In this document: one piece after another, positions 15,955 through 23,947 of the stretch
Numbering within the stretch: the stretch's first letter is position 1
Layout: each line of letters opens with the position of its first letter
Assembly: GCA_964593555.1 (NCBI GenBank)
Contig: CAZQIC010000053.1
Coordinates: 1-29,178, forward strand
Direction: 5' to 3'
DNA: 29,178 bases
Origin: CAZQIC01 sp964593555
GTDB taxonomy: Bacteria > Bacteroidota > Bacteroidia > JAFLBG01
Position numbers and translations under genes: made by a program
The notes under the pieces: model-generated
The model's input: only the letters and a program-made list of their open reading frames with translations
Told to the model about the DNA's origin: nothing
The model's database searches: none

Positions 15955-16715
15955 TGGCAATCACTAGGGTTATACCTGTTTTATTACTTCGCAATGCCGG
16001 ACTGGTTAAGACCACCCAATTTAAAGATCCCAAATACATTGGTGACCCAATAAACGCTGTCAAAATTTTTAATGAAAAAGAAGTTGATGAACTTATTTTT
16101 TTAGACATTACAGCTACGCCAAACAAAAAAAAACCTCCTCTTGATTTTTTAAAAGAAATCGCATCTGAATGTTTTATGCCATTGAGTTATGGAGGCGGTA
16201 TAACCACTACAGAAGAGATAAAAGATATTCTGAAAGTAGGCATCGAGAAAGTCTGTTTAAATACCATTGCCGTTGAAAATACTGAAATGGTAAAAAAATC
16301 GGTAGAGCGATATGGCAGTTCAACCATTTGCGTTTCCATTGATGTGAAAAAAAACTTTTGGGGCAAATATGAAATATATACCCATTGCGGAAAACAAAGC
16401 ACTAAACTTGATCCGATAAAATTTGCAATAGAGATGGATAAAATTGGGGTGGGTGAATTGATGATAAATTCTATTGACCGGGATGGAATGATGCAGGGGT
16501 ATGATACAGAATTATTGAAAAAAATCACATCGCAGGTAAGCATGCCCGTCATCGCAAGCGGAGGTGCGGGTACTATAGAACATTTTGGTGACGCGGTAAA
16601 AAGTGGTGGCGCTGCTGCAGTTGCAGCCGGCAGTATGTTTGTGTTCCAAGGGAAACACAAGGGTGTTTTGATCAGTTACCCTGCGCAGGAAAATCTTAAA
16701 AAAATATTTAATTAA
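15954..16715 (+). CDS. wbuZ: HisF-like ammonia-channel protein of the sugar-amidation trio (WbuZ)
   Basis: A 253-residue TIM-barrel protein similar to HisF. LSYGGGITT (77-85), SIDRDGMMQGYD and VIASGGAG match HisF phosphate-binding and active-site strands. True HisF begins with a CLDV motif whose Asp11 is a catalytic acid/base. Here the aligned strand reads RVIPVLLLRN with Leu at position 11, while the second catalytic Asp is retained (Asp130, in CVSIDVKK). Loss of Asp11 fits the WbuZ group, thought to conduct ammonia from the HisH-like partner to the sugar amidotransferase rather than make imidazole glycerol phosphate. The TAATG overlap with the preceding gene implies a stoichiometric pair. 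Confidence 0.87.
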   Translation: MAITRVIPVLLLRNAGLVKTTQFKDPKYIGDPINAVKIFNEKEVDELIFLDITATPNKKKPPLDFLKEIASECFMPLSYGGGITTTEEIKDILKVGIEKVCLNTIAVENTEMVKKSVERYGSSTICVSIDVKKNFWGKYEIYTHCGKQSTKLDPIKFAIEMDKIGVGELMINSIDRDGMMQGYDTELLKKITSQVSMPVIASGGAGTIEHFGDAVKSGGAAAVAAGSMFVFQGKHKGVLISYPAQENLKKIFN

Positions 16716-16721
16716 ATTTTA

Positions 16722-17828
16722 ATGCCGGTTAAAGTCTGTCATTTTACTTCTGTTCATACTTCCAAAGACATCCGGATCTTTTTAAAGGAATGTGTATCGC
16801 TTGCCAAAGCGGGTTTTGATGTAACATTAGTTGCTGCAAACTGTAAAAGCGAAGTCATTGACAATGTAAAAATCATTGGTGTTGAATGCGAAACAAAAAG
16901 CAGATTAGACCGCATGTTGAAAACCGCGAAGAGTGTTTTTGAAAAAGCGCTTGAAGTTGACGCAGATATTTACCATTTTCACGATCCGGAATTATTAAGA
17001 TTCGCCCTACAGCTAAAACGGAAAGGGAAGAAAGTAATTTACGATGCGCATGAAGATGTTCCCAAACAAATACTTTCAAAATACTGGATCAATAAATTTT
17101 TTCGAAAAACAATTTCTTCGCTAGTTAAAAATTACGAGAACCGAGTGGCTAAACAACTGGATTATATCATAACAGCTACACCTTCTATACGAGATCGATT
17201 TTTATCCATCAATACCAATTGTATAGACATAAATAATTTTCCTTTAGAAAACGAACTGGCTTCTGTAACTCCATGGCATGAAAAGACAAATAATGTGTGT
17301 TATATCGGGGGAATGACCGTGATCAGAGGCATTCATCAGCTCGTTGATGCAATAGATCTTTCAAATGATATCAAGTTAATACTAGCAGGAAATTTTTCAC
17401 CTGCTAATTTAGAAAATGAAATTGAAACTAAACGTGGGTATTCGAAGGTGGTCTACAAAGGAATGGTAAACAGGGAAGGAGTTGCGTCGATAATGGCAAA
17501 AAGCAAAGCGGGCCTTGTCACTTTTATGGCTTCCCCGAATCACATTGATGCGCAGCCCAATAAAATGTTTGAATACATGAGTGCCGGCATTCCGGTAATT
17601 GCGTCTCACTTTCCTCTCTGGAAAGAAATTATTGACGGGAATAAATGTGGCATTTGCGTTGATCCGGAAAAACCAGCAGAAATTGCTAAGGCGATCAATT
17701 ATACTACAGGAAATAATGAACAGGCGGAACAAATGGGAAAAAATGGTCGTGAAGCTGTTGTAAAAAAATACAATTGGAAAATTGAATCGGATAAATTGGT
17801 TAATGTTTATAAATCACTAAGTAAATGA
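16722..17828 (+). CDS. Family 4 glycosyltransferase (GT-B fold)
   Basis: A 368-residue cytoplasmic or membrane-peripheral glycosyltransferase. The N-terminal half (1-180) has the acceptor-side Rossmann fold, with VCHFTSVHTSKDIR at the start and YHFHDPELLRF (84-94), typical of this GT4 subgroup. The C-terminal half holds the donor-binding domain: CYIGGMTVIRG (193-203), LAGNF (221-225) and FEYMSAGIPVIAS (283-295), which corresponds to the GT4 E-x7-E region. It probably adds one sugar of the repeat unit; donor and linkage cannot be predicted. It follows wbuZ by 6 bases and overlaps the next gene by ATGA. Confidence 0.9.
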   Translation: MPVKVCHFTSVHTSKDIRIFLKECVSLAKAGFDVTLVAANCKSEVIDNVKIIGVECETKSRLDRMLKTAKSVFEKALEVDADIYHFHDPELLRFALQLKRKGKKVIYDAHEDVPKQILSKYWINKFFRKTISSLVKNYENRVAKQLDYIITATPSIRDRFLSINTNCIDINNFPLENELASVTPWHEKTNNVCYIGGMTVIRGIHQLVDAIDLSNDIKLILAGNFSPANLENEIETKRGYSKVVYKGMVNREGVASIMAKSKAGLVTFMASPNHIDAQPNKMFEYMSAGIPVIASHFPLWKEIIDGNKCGICVDPEKPAEIAKAINYTTGNNEQAEQMGKNGREAVVKKYNWKIESDKLVNVYKSLSK

Positions 17829-19066
17829 CGCAAGTAAGGAACATTAACTTTTATCTTATCTGTTCCCTTTCATTTTGCCTTCCCTTATTTCAACATTTAA
17901 CTCCACTCATTGCTTTATTAGTGTTGATATCCTCATTGTTTTGTAAAAATAATTATGCAGCTATTTTAAAAAACAAAACGATAGTTTCTCTTTTAATTTT
18001 TTATGTTTTATACTGCTTAGGCATGATCTATACCGGTAACAATCAACAGGGCTTATTCAATTTACAAGTAAAATTATCACTGCTGTTATTTCCGATTGTT
18101 CTTGTGTCCGTTTTAGAATTTAATAAAGAAAAAACGAGACGACTATTTTCTTTTTTTATTTATGGTTGCTTAACTGCCTGCGCAATATGCTTTTTGCTTG
18201 CAACCTACCGCTTTATAGAGGAAAAATGGCTGATCTCGCAACACTTATATAATCTTAATTACGGAATAAATTTTTTCCTCTCCTCGCGTTTATCATGTTT
18301 TATGCATCCCAGTTATTTTGCAATGTACCTGGGCTTTGCAATTTCACTTCTTATTTACGCAAAAGAACTGGGACTAAGTTTTTCCAATAAAATATTGAAC
18401 TTGCTATTAATTACATTTTCTATCACTATATTTTTTCTCGCATCAAAGGCAGGTATTATAGTTTATTTTTCAATCGCGGTGTTCTACTTTATAAAAAATA
18501 AAAAAATAAAACTCGCTCTTATTTTTTTTGGAATAATCACGGCTCTCTTTTTTATCATGTTCGTAATTGCTCCTGAATTTGCCAATAAATTTAAGGGAGT
18601 TGCAAAAGTTGTTACGGAGAAGAATGTTGAGTCGAATGCAACAGAGAGTTCTTCTGCAAGAGTATTGGTCTGGCAATCGGCTGTTGAAGTTGTTTCATCT
18701 CACCCTTTGTTTGGAACCGGGACAGGGGACTCACAGGACGAGCTGCAGAAAATATACCAGGAAAAAGGATATACAGGAGTACTTGAAAAAAAACTCAACC
18801 TGCACAATCAATTTTTAGAAACACTGGTAGCAATCGGCATTGTAGGCCTAAGTGCTTTGCTGCTTATACTTTACTTTGGAATATCATTTTTCTATGCGAA
18901 TAAAAATTACGCAGGAATATTTTTTATACTAATTATTTCTATCAATTTTCTTTTTGAATCAATGCTGGAAACACAGGCAGGAACTTTATTTTTTGCATTT
19001 TGGCTCATCGTACTTCTATACTCAAAAAGCAGCGGTCCTATTGGCGAACAGACGCCAAGTCTTTAA
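17825..19066 (+). CDS. O-antigen ligase/polymerase family membrane protein (Wzy_C-type)
   Basis: A 413-residue polytopic protein with about ten or more hydrophobic segments. The family pattern is visible in SCFMHPSYFAMYLGF (157-171), the large extracytoplasmic loop with SSARVLVWQSA (276-286), SHPLFGTGTGD (292-302) and LHNQFLETLVAIGIVG (326-341) carrying His327. In O-antigen ligases and several polymerases the loop Arg and His are important. It closes the operon, so it may ligate the finished chain to its final acceptor, or be a second polymerase. Its start overlaps the GT4 stop as ATGA. Its last 29 bases overlap the convergent gene 19038-19958 on the other strand. Confidence 0.82.
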   Translation: MTQVRNINFYLICSLSFCLPLFQHLTPLIALLVLISSLFCKNNYAAILKNKTIVSLLIFYVLYCLGMIYTGNNQQGLFNLQVKLSLLLFPIVLVSVLEFNKEKTRRLFSFFIYGCLTACAICFLLATYRFIEEKWLISQHLYNLNYGINFFLSSRLSCFMHPSYFAMYLGFAISLLIYAKELGLSFSNKILNLLLITFSITIFFLASKAGIIVYFSIAVFYFIKNKKIKLALIFFGIITALFFIMFVIAPEFANKFKGVAKVVTEKNVESNATESSSARVLVWQSAVEVVSSHPLFGTGTGDSQDELQKIYQEKGYTGVLEKKLNLHNQFLETLVAIGIVGLSALLLILYFGISFFYANKNYAGIFFILIISINFLFESMLETQAGTLFFAFWLIVLLYSKSSGPIGEQTPSL

Positions 19067-19958
19067 TGACCCAATTATTAAAAAGATTCACACCCGACTG
19101 GTTCAGGTGATCATCATCAAAAAAATTATTTTTACTATCAAGCGTATGATTTCTGCCATAGTTAAAAAAAACAATATTGTTTTTCGATACAAAGGTATTG
19201 ATAGCGGTAATAAAATTTTCCTCGCCAAAAAGCACATGTAATTGTGGAACAGGTGCATAGGCCAGATAAAGCTTACAATTATTTTGTTTGCACACCTCCA
19301 TTATTTTGTTCAGGTAGACTATTTGCTTCTCTATATCATCAGCATTTAAAACAAAATTATCATACGCAATATCCACCTTCAGAGAGTCTAACGTGCTCAC
19401 GTAACCATTTTTAGAATGTACAATATTAAACGGTTTGTCTTTATTATAATCATCAATAAAAGGCTTTATGGTAAGAGCATTATAATCTCTCAGAGAATTC
19501 AAATGCCAGGCCGTTTGCGCAAGTAATGAATAATCGGTGACACTCGCATTCATACTTAAAAAAGATTCTTCACCGGTTAAATTAAACGCAACCGGGTAGA
19601 CCTCTAAAATAACCGATTTGGTGCATTGGATATAATTAGAAAGTAACACATATGAATTCAAAGGTGTTTGAGAACTGCTGCCCAGGTTATAAGTTTCAAA
19701 ACCATGCTCCTTAAATATAGCAGGATCAAAACACCTGTAACAGTGTGATGAGCCAAGGAAAAGGAAATCATACTTTTTATTTATATCTATTTCCTCCAAT
19801 GTTTTTCCTACAACATCTTTATCCAAAATAATTTTCTCCTGTACAGATTTAATCAATGGCTGATCTTTATAGCTCGAATTAAAAGCGGCAAAATAACATC
19901 CATAATACACAAGTGTAAACAGAACAATGAATATAATAGATGAAAATATTTTTTTCAT
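19038..19958 (-). CDS. Membrane-anchored SGNH-like (DltD/AlgJ-like) protein next to MBOAT
   Basis: A 306-residue protein with an N-terminal signal anchor (about 4-24). LFLGSSHCYRCFDP (67-80) resembles the block I motif of DltD/AlgJ-type SGNH proteins, with Ser71 the likely nucleophile. DDDHLNQSGV (281-290) supplies Asp281 and His284 of the D-x-x-H block V. LGSSSQTPLNS near 92-102 fits block II. It lies 106 bases downstream of an MBOAT gene on the same strand, so the pair probably forms an acyl-transfer module distinct from the one at 951-5136. It is more diverged from the two SGNH proteins there than those are from each other. Its 3' end overlaps the ligase-family gene by 29 bases, tail to tail. 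Confidence 0.75.
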   Translation of the reverse strand: MKKIFSSIIFIVLFTLVYYGCYFAAFNSSYKDQPLIKSVQEKIILDKDVVGKTLEEIDINKKYDFLFLGSSHCYRCFDPAIFKEHGFETYNLGSSSQTPLNSYVLLSNYIQCTKSVILEVYPVAFNLTGEESFLSMNASVTDYSLLAQTAWHLNSLRDYNALTIKPFIDDYNKDKPFNIVHSKNGYVSTLDSLKVDIAYDNFVLNADDIEKQIVYLNKIMEVCKQNNCKLYLAYAPVPQLHVLFGEENFITAINTFVSKNNIVFFNYGRNHTLDSKNNFFDDDHLNQSGVNLFNNWVIKDLASVRQ

Positions 19959-19990
19959 ATGTATATAATTTTAAAATTCTGTTGACCATA

Positions 19991-20043
19991 TGCCCGCCTG
20001 CCGTCGGGCAGGGAATACGCCATATTCATACCACGTTTGTATG
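19991..20043. repeat. GC-rich palindromic intergenic element
   Basis: TGCCCGCCTGCCGTCGGGCA (19991-20010) and its overlapping form CCTGCC (19997-20002) with GGCAGG (20007-20012) make a compact GC-rich hairpin in otherwise AT-rich DNA. A smaller hairpin, CATAC (20027-20031) with GTATG (20039-20043), follows. The element lies between the MBOAT and SGNH-like genes and could attenuate or stabilise their transcript. Confidence 0.6.
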
Positions 20044-20064
20044 CCGAAGATATATGGCTTTTCA

Positions 20065-21498
20065 TCAGAACTGAAAATAAATAAACTGTTCCTGAGTTGA
20101 TTTACCAAGTAATACAACAAGCATTAGTAAAACAACAAAGAAGACTCTGTTGTAGAAATTTTGCGATGAATTCGTTAGTAAATTTATTCTTCGTTCAAAT
20201 AAATATGAAGCGGCAAAACATATAATGATCAATTTATGTTTTAATTCGAGATAGCCAATAATTGACTTGAAAGAACTTAAACCATGCACAATGGCCGAGG
20301 AAATCTTTTGAATGATAATAAGCGAATCGCTGACAGAATTAGCCCTGAAAAATATCCAGGCAAATGCAACAAGATTAAACGTAATGAAAACATCCCAGTA
20401 CTTTAGTATGGAAGCCGATTCTCCAAAAACTTTGATACGAAAATCAGCCCTGAATTTTTCTGTTACTCTTGCAAAAATGAGATAAAAAGCATGTAAAGCA
20501 CCCCAGATGATAAAAGTATAATTGGCGCCGTGCCAAAAGCCGCTGATCAGGAAAACAATTAAAATATTTCGGATCCATTTTGTTTTTCCTGAACGATTAC
20601 CACCAAGAGGAATATACAAGTAATCCCTAAACCATGTTGATAAAGAAATGTGCCACCTCACCCAAAACTCAGAGATACTCTTTGATAAATACGGTGTATT
20701 GAAATTTTGCATCAGGTCAATACCCATTATTCTCGCGGCTCCCAGAGCAATATCCGAGTAGCCGGAAAAATCGCAATAGATCTGAATAGTAAAACAATAC
20801 GTTGCAAGAAGCAATTGCCAGCCGCTTGCGTCTGATACATTGTTATAAAAAGGGTTAACGATCAAAGCAAAACTATCAGCAATAACCACCTTCTTAAAAA
20901 TTCCCCACATCATTAATCTAAGTCCGCTTATTAACCTATCATAATTAAAAGAATGATGCTTATGCAATTGAGGTAACACATTTTGCGGACGCTCTATAGG
21001 ACCCGCAACAAGCTGAGGATAAAACATAACATACAAAGCATATATTCCAAAATGTTTTTCGGCTTTTTGATTACCTCTGTACACCTCAATAGTATAACTC
21101 ATGGCCTGGAATGTATGAAAAGAAAGACCAATAGGAAGTACAATCGACAATGTACTTAAACTCATTGTGCTTTCGGCTAAATGAAAAACAGAGTTAATGT
21201 TTTCAATAAAAAAATTATAATATTTAAATACCGCTAAAATTCCAATGTTAGCTATAAGACTAAGGAGAAGGAAGTTCTTTTTACTTTTCTGAGAAGTTTG
21301 TTTTTCAATAAGAATACCTGCGTAATAATCGATGATTATTGTAAATACCAGGATCAAAATATAGTAAGGCACAAAGAACATATAGAAATAACAACTTGCA
21401 CCAAGCAATAATACCCACCTGTATTTATGAGGAAGCAAAAAGTACAATAAAGTTACAATCGGAAAGAAAACGAGAAATTGTAACGAATTAAATAGCAT
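20065..21498 (-). CDS. MBOAT family O-acyltransferase (AlgI-like), second copy
   Basis: A 477-residue polytopic inner-membrane acyltransferase of normal AlgI-type length. Motifs in order: LPIGLSFHTFQAMSYTIEVY (121-140), YCDFSGYSDIALG (241-253), EFWVRWHISLS (277-287) with His283, and SGFWHGANYTF (319-329) with the catalytic-position His323. It has no counterpart of the repeat insertion in the paralogue at 951-2489. It is transcribed with the SGNH-like gene 19038-19958, so acyl groups are probably handed to that partner for glycan O-acetylation. It lies directly after the convergent polysaccharide operon, making that glycan the most economical substrate guess; peptidoglycan or another polymer is possible. 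Confidence 0.9.
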   Translation of the reverse strand: MLFNSLQFLVFFPIVTLLYFLLPHKYRWVLLLGASCYFYMFFVPYYILILVFTIIIDYYAGILIEKQTSQKSKKNFLLLSLIANIGILAVFKYYNFFIENINSVFHLAESTMSLSTLSIVLPIGLSFHTFQAMSYTIEVYRGNQKAEKHFGIYALYVMFYPQLVAGPIERPQNVLPQLHKHHSFNYDRLISGLRLMMWGIFKKVVIADSFALIVNPFYNNVSDASGWQLLLATYCFTIQIYCDFSGYSDIALGAARIMGIDLMQNFNTPYLSKSISEFWVRWHISLSTWFRDYLYIPLGGNRSGKTKWIRNILIVFLISGFWHGANYTFIIWGALHAFYLIFARVTEKFRADFRIKVFGESASILKYWDVFITFNLVAFAWIFFRANSVSDSLIIIQKISSAIVHGLSSFKSIIGYLELKHKLIIICFAASYLFERRINLLTNSSQNFYNRVFFVVLLMLVVLLGKSTQEQFIYFQF

Positions 21499-21608
21499 AA
21501 GCAGGGTCCAATTTTGGCAGTACCCATGGCAATTTATTAAAAATTACCCGAATAATATTTATTTGAATCCCATCTTTAAAATTTGACAAGGATAGATTTT
21601 GCTTTTCG

Positions 21609-21672
21609 ATCTGTGAAAATTTGTGCAAACCGTGGTATAAAATAAATTTCACACAGATGAACACAGAGATAT
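21609..21672. repeat. Degenerate CTGTG/CACAG intergenic repeat
   Basis: ATCTGTG (21609-21615) is inverted as CACAGAT (21652-21658). Related pieces TTTGTGC and CCGTGG follow the first arm, and GAACACAGAG follows the second. The whole reads like a worn copy of a repeat built on CACAGATGAACACAGA units. It lies in the 279-base divergent gap 21499-21777, where I see no gene; a 76-codon open frame across it shows no protein-like features. Confidence 0.5.
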
Positions 21673-21777
21673 TTATCCACTGAACCCCTACCTTATGGCA
21701 GCCCAAACAATAGTTCATATTAATAATGATAAATTAACTTTTTTTATTAAATTCGTGTAGGTTCAGAATTTATATTT

Positions 21778-22317
21778 ATGAAGCGCCATAAACATCTCCC
21801 CCTCCTGGTTTTTGCTTTTGCTTTATTGTCGACCTCATCATTTGCCCAAAAAAGAAAAATGGGTAAGCGATATGTATTTGACAACCTTTCCAAAGGCTCT
21901 TTTTGTACAGGCATCAGTGCCTCAGGAAACTGGTTTAAAGCCGATGATATAGGTACAGTTAATTTAAAAGCGGGATATTTTTTTATTGATCAATTGAACA
22001 CCGGACTAACAGGTGAATACCAAACCACAGGAACTCTTAAAACACAAAAAAGTGGCGGATTGTATGCAAGATACTATTTCATGAATAAGCACCTTGCTGT
22101 CTTTGGTGAAGGAAGTTTTTTAAAAGGCCAGAGCCAGATAAAAGGAGATGCTACCAAATTGCCGGTAACACAGTTTGGAGGTTCTATTGGCGCTGCGTGG
22201 ACCGGAGTACTTGAACATTTCGGATTTGAAGTGTATGAAGAATTGATAAATGAAAAAGTAGGACCTAAGTCTGAATTGTACTTCCTGCTATCGGTTAGGA
22301 TGAATATTTATTTCTGA
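21778..22317 (+). CDS. Small outer-membrane beta-barrel protein
   Basis: A 179-residue protein with a signal peptide (residues 1-24, ending SSFAQ). The mature chain alternates hydrophobic and polar residues with Gly-rich turns, for example GSFCTGISASGNWF, AGYFFIDQLNTGL and GGLYARYYF. It ends VRMNIYF, a terminal aromatic typical of barrels inserted by the BAM machinery. Length suits an eight-strand barrel. No specific family or ligand is recognisable. It stands alone between two repeat-rich intergenic stretches and is divergent from the MBOAT gene. Confidence 0.78.
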   Translation: MKRHKHLPLLVFAFALLSTSSFAQKRKMGKRYVFDNLSKGSFCTGISASGNWFKADDIGTVNLKAGYFFIDQLNTGLTGEYQTTGTLKTQKSGGLYARYYFMNKHLAVFGEGSFLKGQSQIKGDATKLPVTQFGGSIGAAWTGVLEHFGFEVYEELINEKVGPKSELYFLLSVRMNIYF

Positions 22318-22331
22318 TTTCTGATTTTCGA

Positions 22332-22375
22332 CTCCCCTTCGACAGGCTCAGGGGCAGGCTGCTCAGGATAACAAT
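22332..22375. repeat. CCTTCGACAGGCTCAGG-type intergenic repeat
   Basis: CCTTCGACAGGCTCAGG (22336-22352) is followed at once by a second, partial version, GGCTGCTCAGGATAACA. CTCCCC and CAGGGG around it can pair. The motif belongs to a class of dispersed repeats I recall from many bacterial genomes. It lies 3' of the outer-membrane protein gene and could act in transcript termination or stability. Confidence 0.55.
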
Positions 22376-22416
22376 TCACAATAAACCATTATCAAGACCT
22401 ACAAAACAAAAGCAAG

Positions 22417-22483
22417 GTCATGCTGAATTTATTTCAGCATCTTTCTTTTAGGATCAAAGATTCTGAAACAAGTTCAGAATGAC
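22417..22483. repeat. Twin-hairpin palindromic element with a compensatory base-pair change
   Basis: Arms 22417-22444 and 22456-22483 are inverted copies matching at 24 of 28 positions, around an 11-base centre. Each arm is also a perfect 8-bp hairpin with a 5-base loop: ATGCTGAA/TTCAGCAT (22420-22440) and ATTCTGAA/TTCAGAAT (22460-22480). Two of the four arm differences form one compensatory swap, a G-C pair against a T-A pair. It lies between convergent genes ending at 22317 and 22513 and may also terminate transcription. Confidence 0.8.
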
Positions 22484-22512
22484 ATCCTTAAGTTCCTGCT
22501 AGCGATTTTGTA

Positions 22513-23913
22513 TCAGACAAACAACTTTCCAGGGTTGAGGATCTCATTTGGATCGAATACTTTCTTTATTTGCTTTTGCAACTCAATTGCTTTCGGAGAA
22601 AAAGCAATATCCATGTAGTGTTTTTGCACCCATCCTATTCCATGTTCACCGGAAAGTGTTCCGCCAAGTTTTACGCACAGTTGAAAAATCTCCCTTATAC
22701 CTTGAGTTAGTTTATTGTTCCAATCATCATCGCTCATATCTCCTTTAATAATGTTTACGTGCAGATTACCATCGCCGGCATGTCCATAACAAACAGATCT
22801 GAAACCATATTTTTTCCCGGTGTCCTTTATTCCCTTTAAGAGTAGAGGTAATTCCGCACGGGGCACAACAGTATCTTCCTCTTTATAAATAGAGTTTGAC
22901 TTAACCGCTTCAGCCACACTTCTTCTTAATTTCCAAAGTGAAGCCTTTTGTTCACTGCTTTCCGCAAATAAAATATCATCGCATTCATAATGTGAAACTA
23001 CTTCATTAATTTTTTCGCAATCCTTATATAACACGTCCAAATCATTCCCATCCACCTCAATAAGCAAATGCGCCTGGATATCGGGTTTAATATTTAAGTT
23101 TAATCCTTCAACATATTTTAATGTCCAATCAATCGCATCACGTTCCATAAATTCCATCCCGCTTGGTATTATACCCGCACGAAATACCGCGGATACAGCT
23201 TCACAGGCTTTTTCGGCAGAGAAAAACGGAACAAGCATCACTAAATTTTTTGTGGGATATGGCAATAATCTGAAAACAATTTTTGTAATAACACCCAAGG
23301 TGCCTTCACTCCCAACGATTAGCTGGGTAAGATTATATCCTGTAGAGTTTTTTAAGGTATTAGCACCTGTCCAGATAATTTCACCGGTTGGCAATACTAC
23401 TTCCAGGTTCAGTACATAATCTTTTGTAACGCCATACTTTACTGCTTTAGGGCCGCCTGCACATTCGGCGAGATTACCTCCAAGGAAACAACTTCCTTTA
23501 CTTGCAGGATCAGGTGGATAAAACAATCCCTTCTCCATTACCGCATCCTGAAAAACCTGGTTGATAACTCCCGGCTCAACCGTTGCCTGCAGATTACGCT
23601 CATCAATAAAAATTATTTCATTGAAACGCTCCATTGATATTACCAAGCCACCAAAAACAGGAAGAGCACCCCCACTTAACCCGGTACCCGCACCACGTGG
23701 TGTCACCGGAATTTTAAATTCATTACATAATTTTAAGAGAGAAGAGATTTCTTCGGCAGTACGAGGTTTTACAACTGCTTCGGGAAAAAATTTCAGGTCT
23801 TCTGTTTCGTCGTGAGCGTATGCTTCTACTTTTTCATCACCAACCAACACAAACTGTTCACCAACAATTTTTTTGAAAATTTCAATATGCTGTTGTGTGA
23901 TTTTGCTGTACAT
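22513..23913 (-). CDS. glcD: FAD-linked oxidase, GlcD/D-lactate dehydrogenase type
   Basis: A 466-residue flavoprotein of the GlcD family, of usual length. The N-terminal PCMH-type FAD domain shows VVKPRTAEEIS (47-57), TPRGAGTGLSGGALP (75-89) and IVGSEGTLGVIT (199-210). The C-terminal substrate domain shows CYGHAGDGNLHVN and SGEHGIGWVQK, the His-rich motifs of glycolate and D-lactate oxidases. It oxidises a 2-hydroxy acid to the 2-oxo acid using FAD. Without GlcE/GlcF next to it, the substrate, glycolate or D-lactate, cannot be chosen. It follows the TPM-domain gene on the same strand by 34 bases, so read-through from the lemA operon is possible, though the roles look unrelated. Confidence 0.9.
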   Translation of the reverse strand: MYSKITQQHIEIFKKIVGEQFVLVGDEKVEAYAHDETEDLKFFPEAVVKPRTAEEISSLLKLCNEFKIPVTPRGAGTGLSGGALPVFGGLVISMERFNEIIFIDERNLQATVEPGVINQVFQDAVMEKGLFYPPDPASKGSCFLGGNLAECAGGPKAVKYGVTKDYVLNLEVVLPTGEIIWTGANTLKNSTGYNLTQLIVGSEGTLGVITKIVFRLLPYPTKNLVMLVPFFSAEKACEAVSAVFRAGIIPSGMEFMERDAIDWTLKYVEGLNLNIKPDIQAHLLIEVDGNDLDVLYKDCEKINEVVSHYECDDILFAESSEQKASLWKLRRSVAEAVKSNSIYKEEDTVVPRAELPLLLKGIKDTGKKYGFRSVCYGHAGDGNLHVNIIKGDMSDDDWNNKLTQGIREIFQLCVKLGGTLSGEHGIGWVQKHYMDIAFSPKAIELQKQIKKVFDPNEILNPGKLFV

Positions 23914-23947
23914 AGCTTATCAAAAAAACTTTGAACTAAAAACTTAA

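Noticed and set aside
16187..16660. 157-codon minus-strand open frame antisense to wbuZ
   Set aside because: It is the shadow of a strongly conserved HisF-like gene and shows no independent coding features.
15337..16715. True histidine biosynthesis hisH-hisF pair
   Set aside because: No other his genes are present, the pair directly follows a sugar amidotransferase, and the HisF-like protein has lost Asp11.
21488..21718. 76-codon minus-strand open frame upstream of the second MBOAT gene
   Set aside because: It crosses the CTGTG/CACAG repeat and overlaps the MBOAT start; composition and context do not support a gene.
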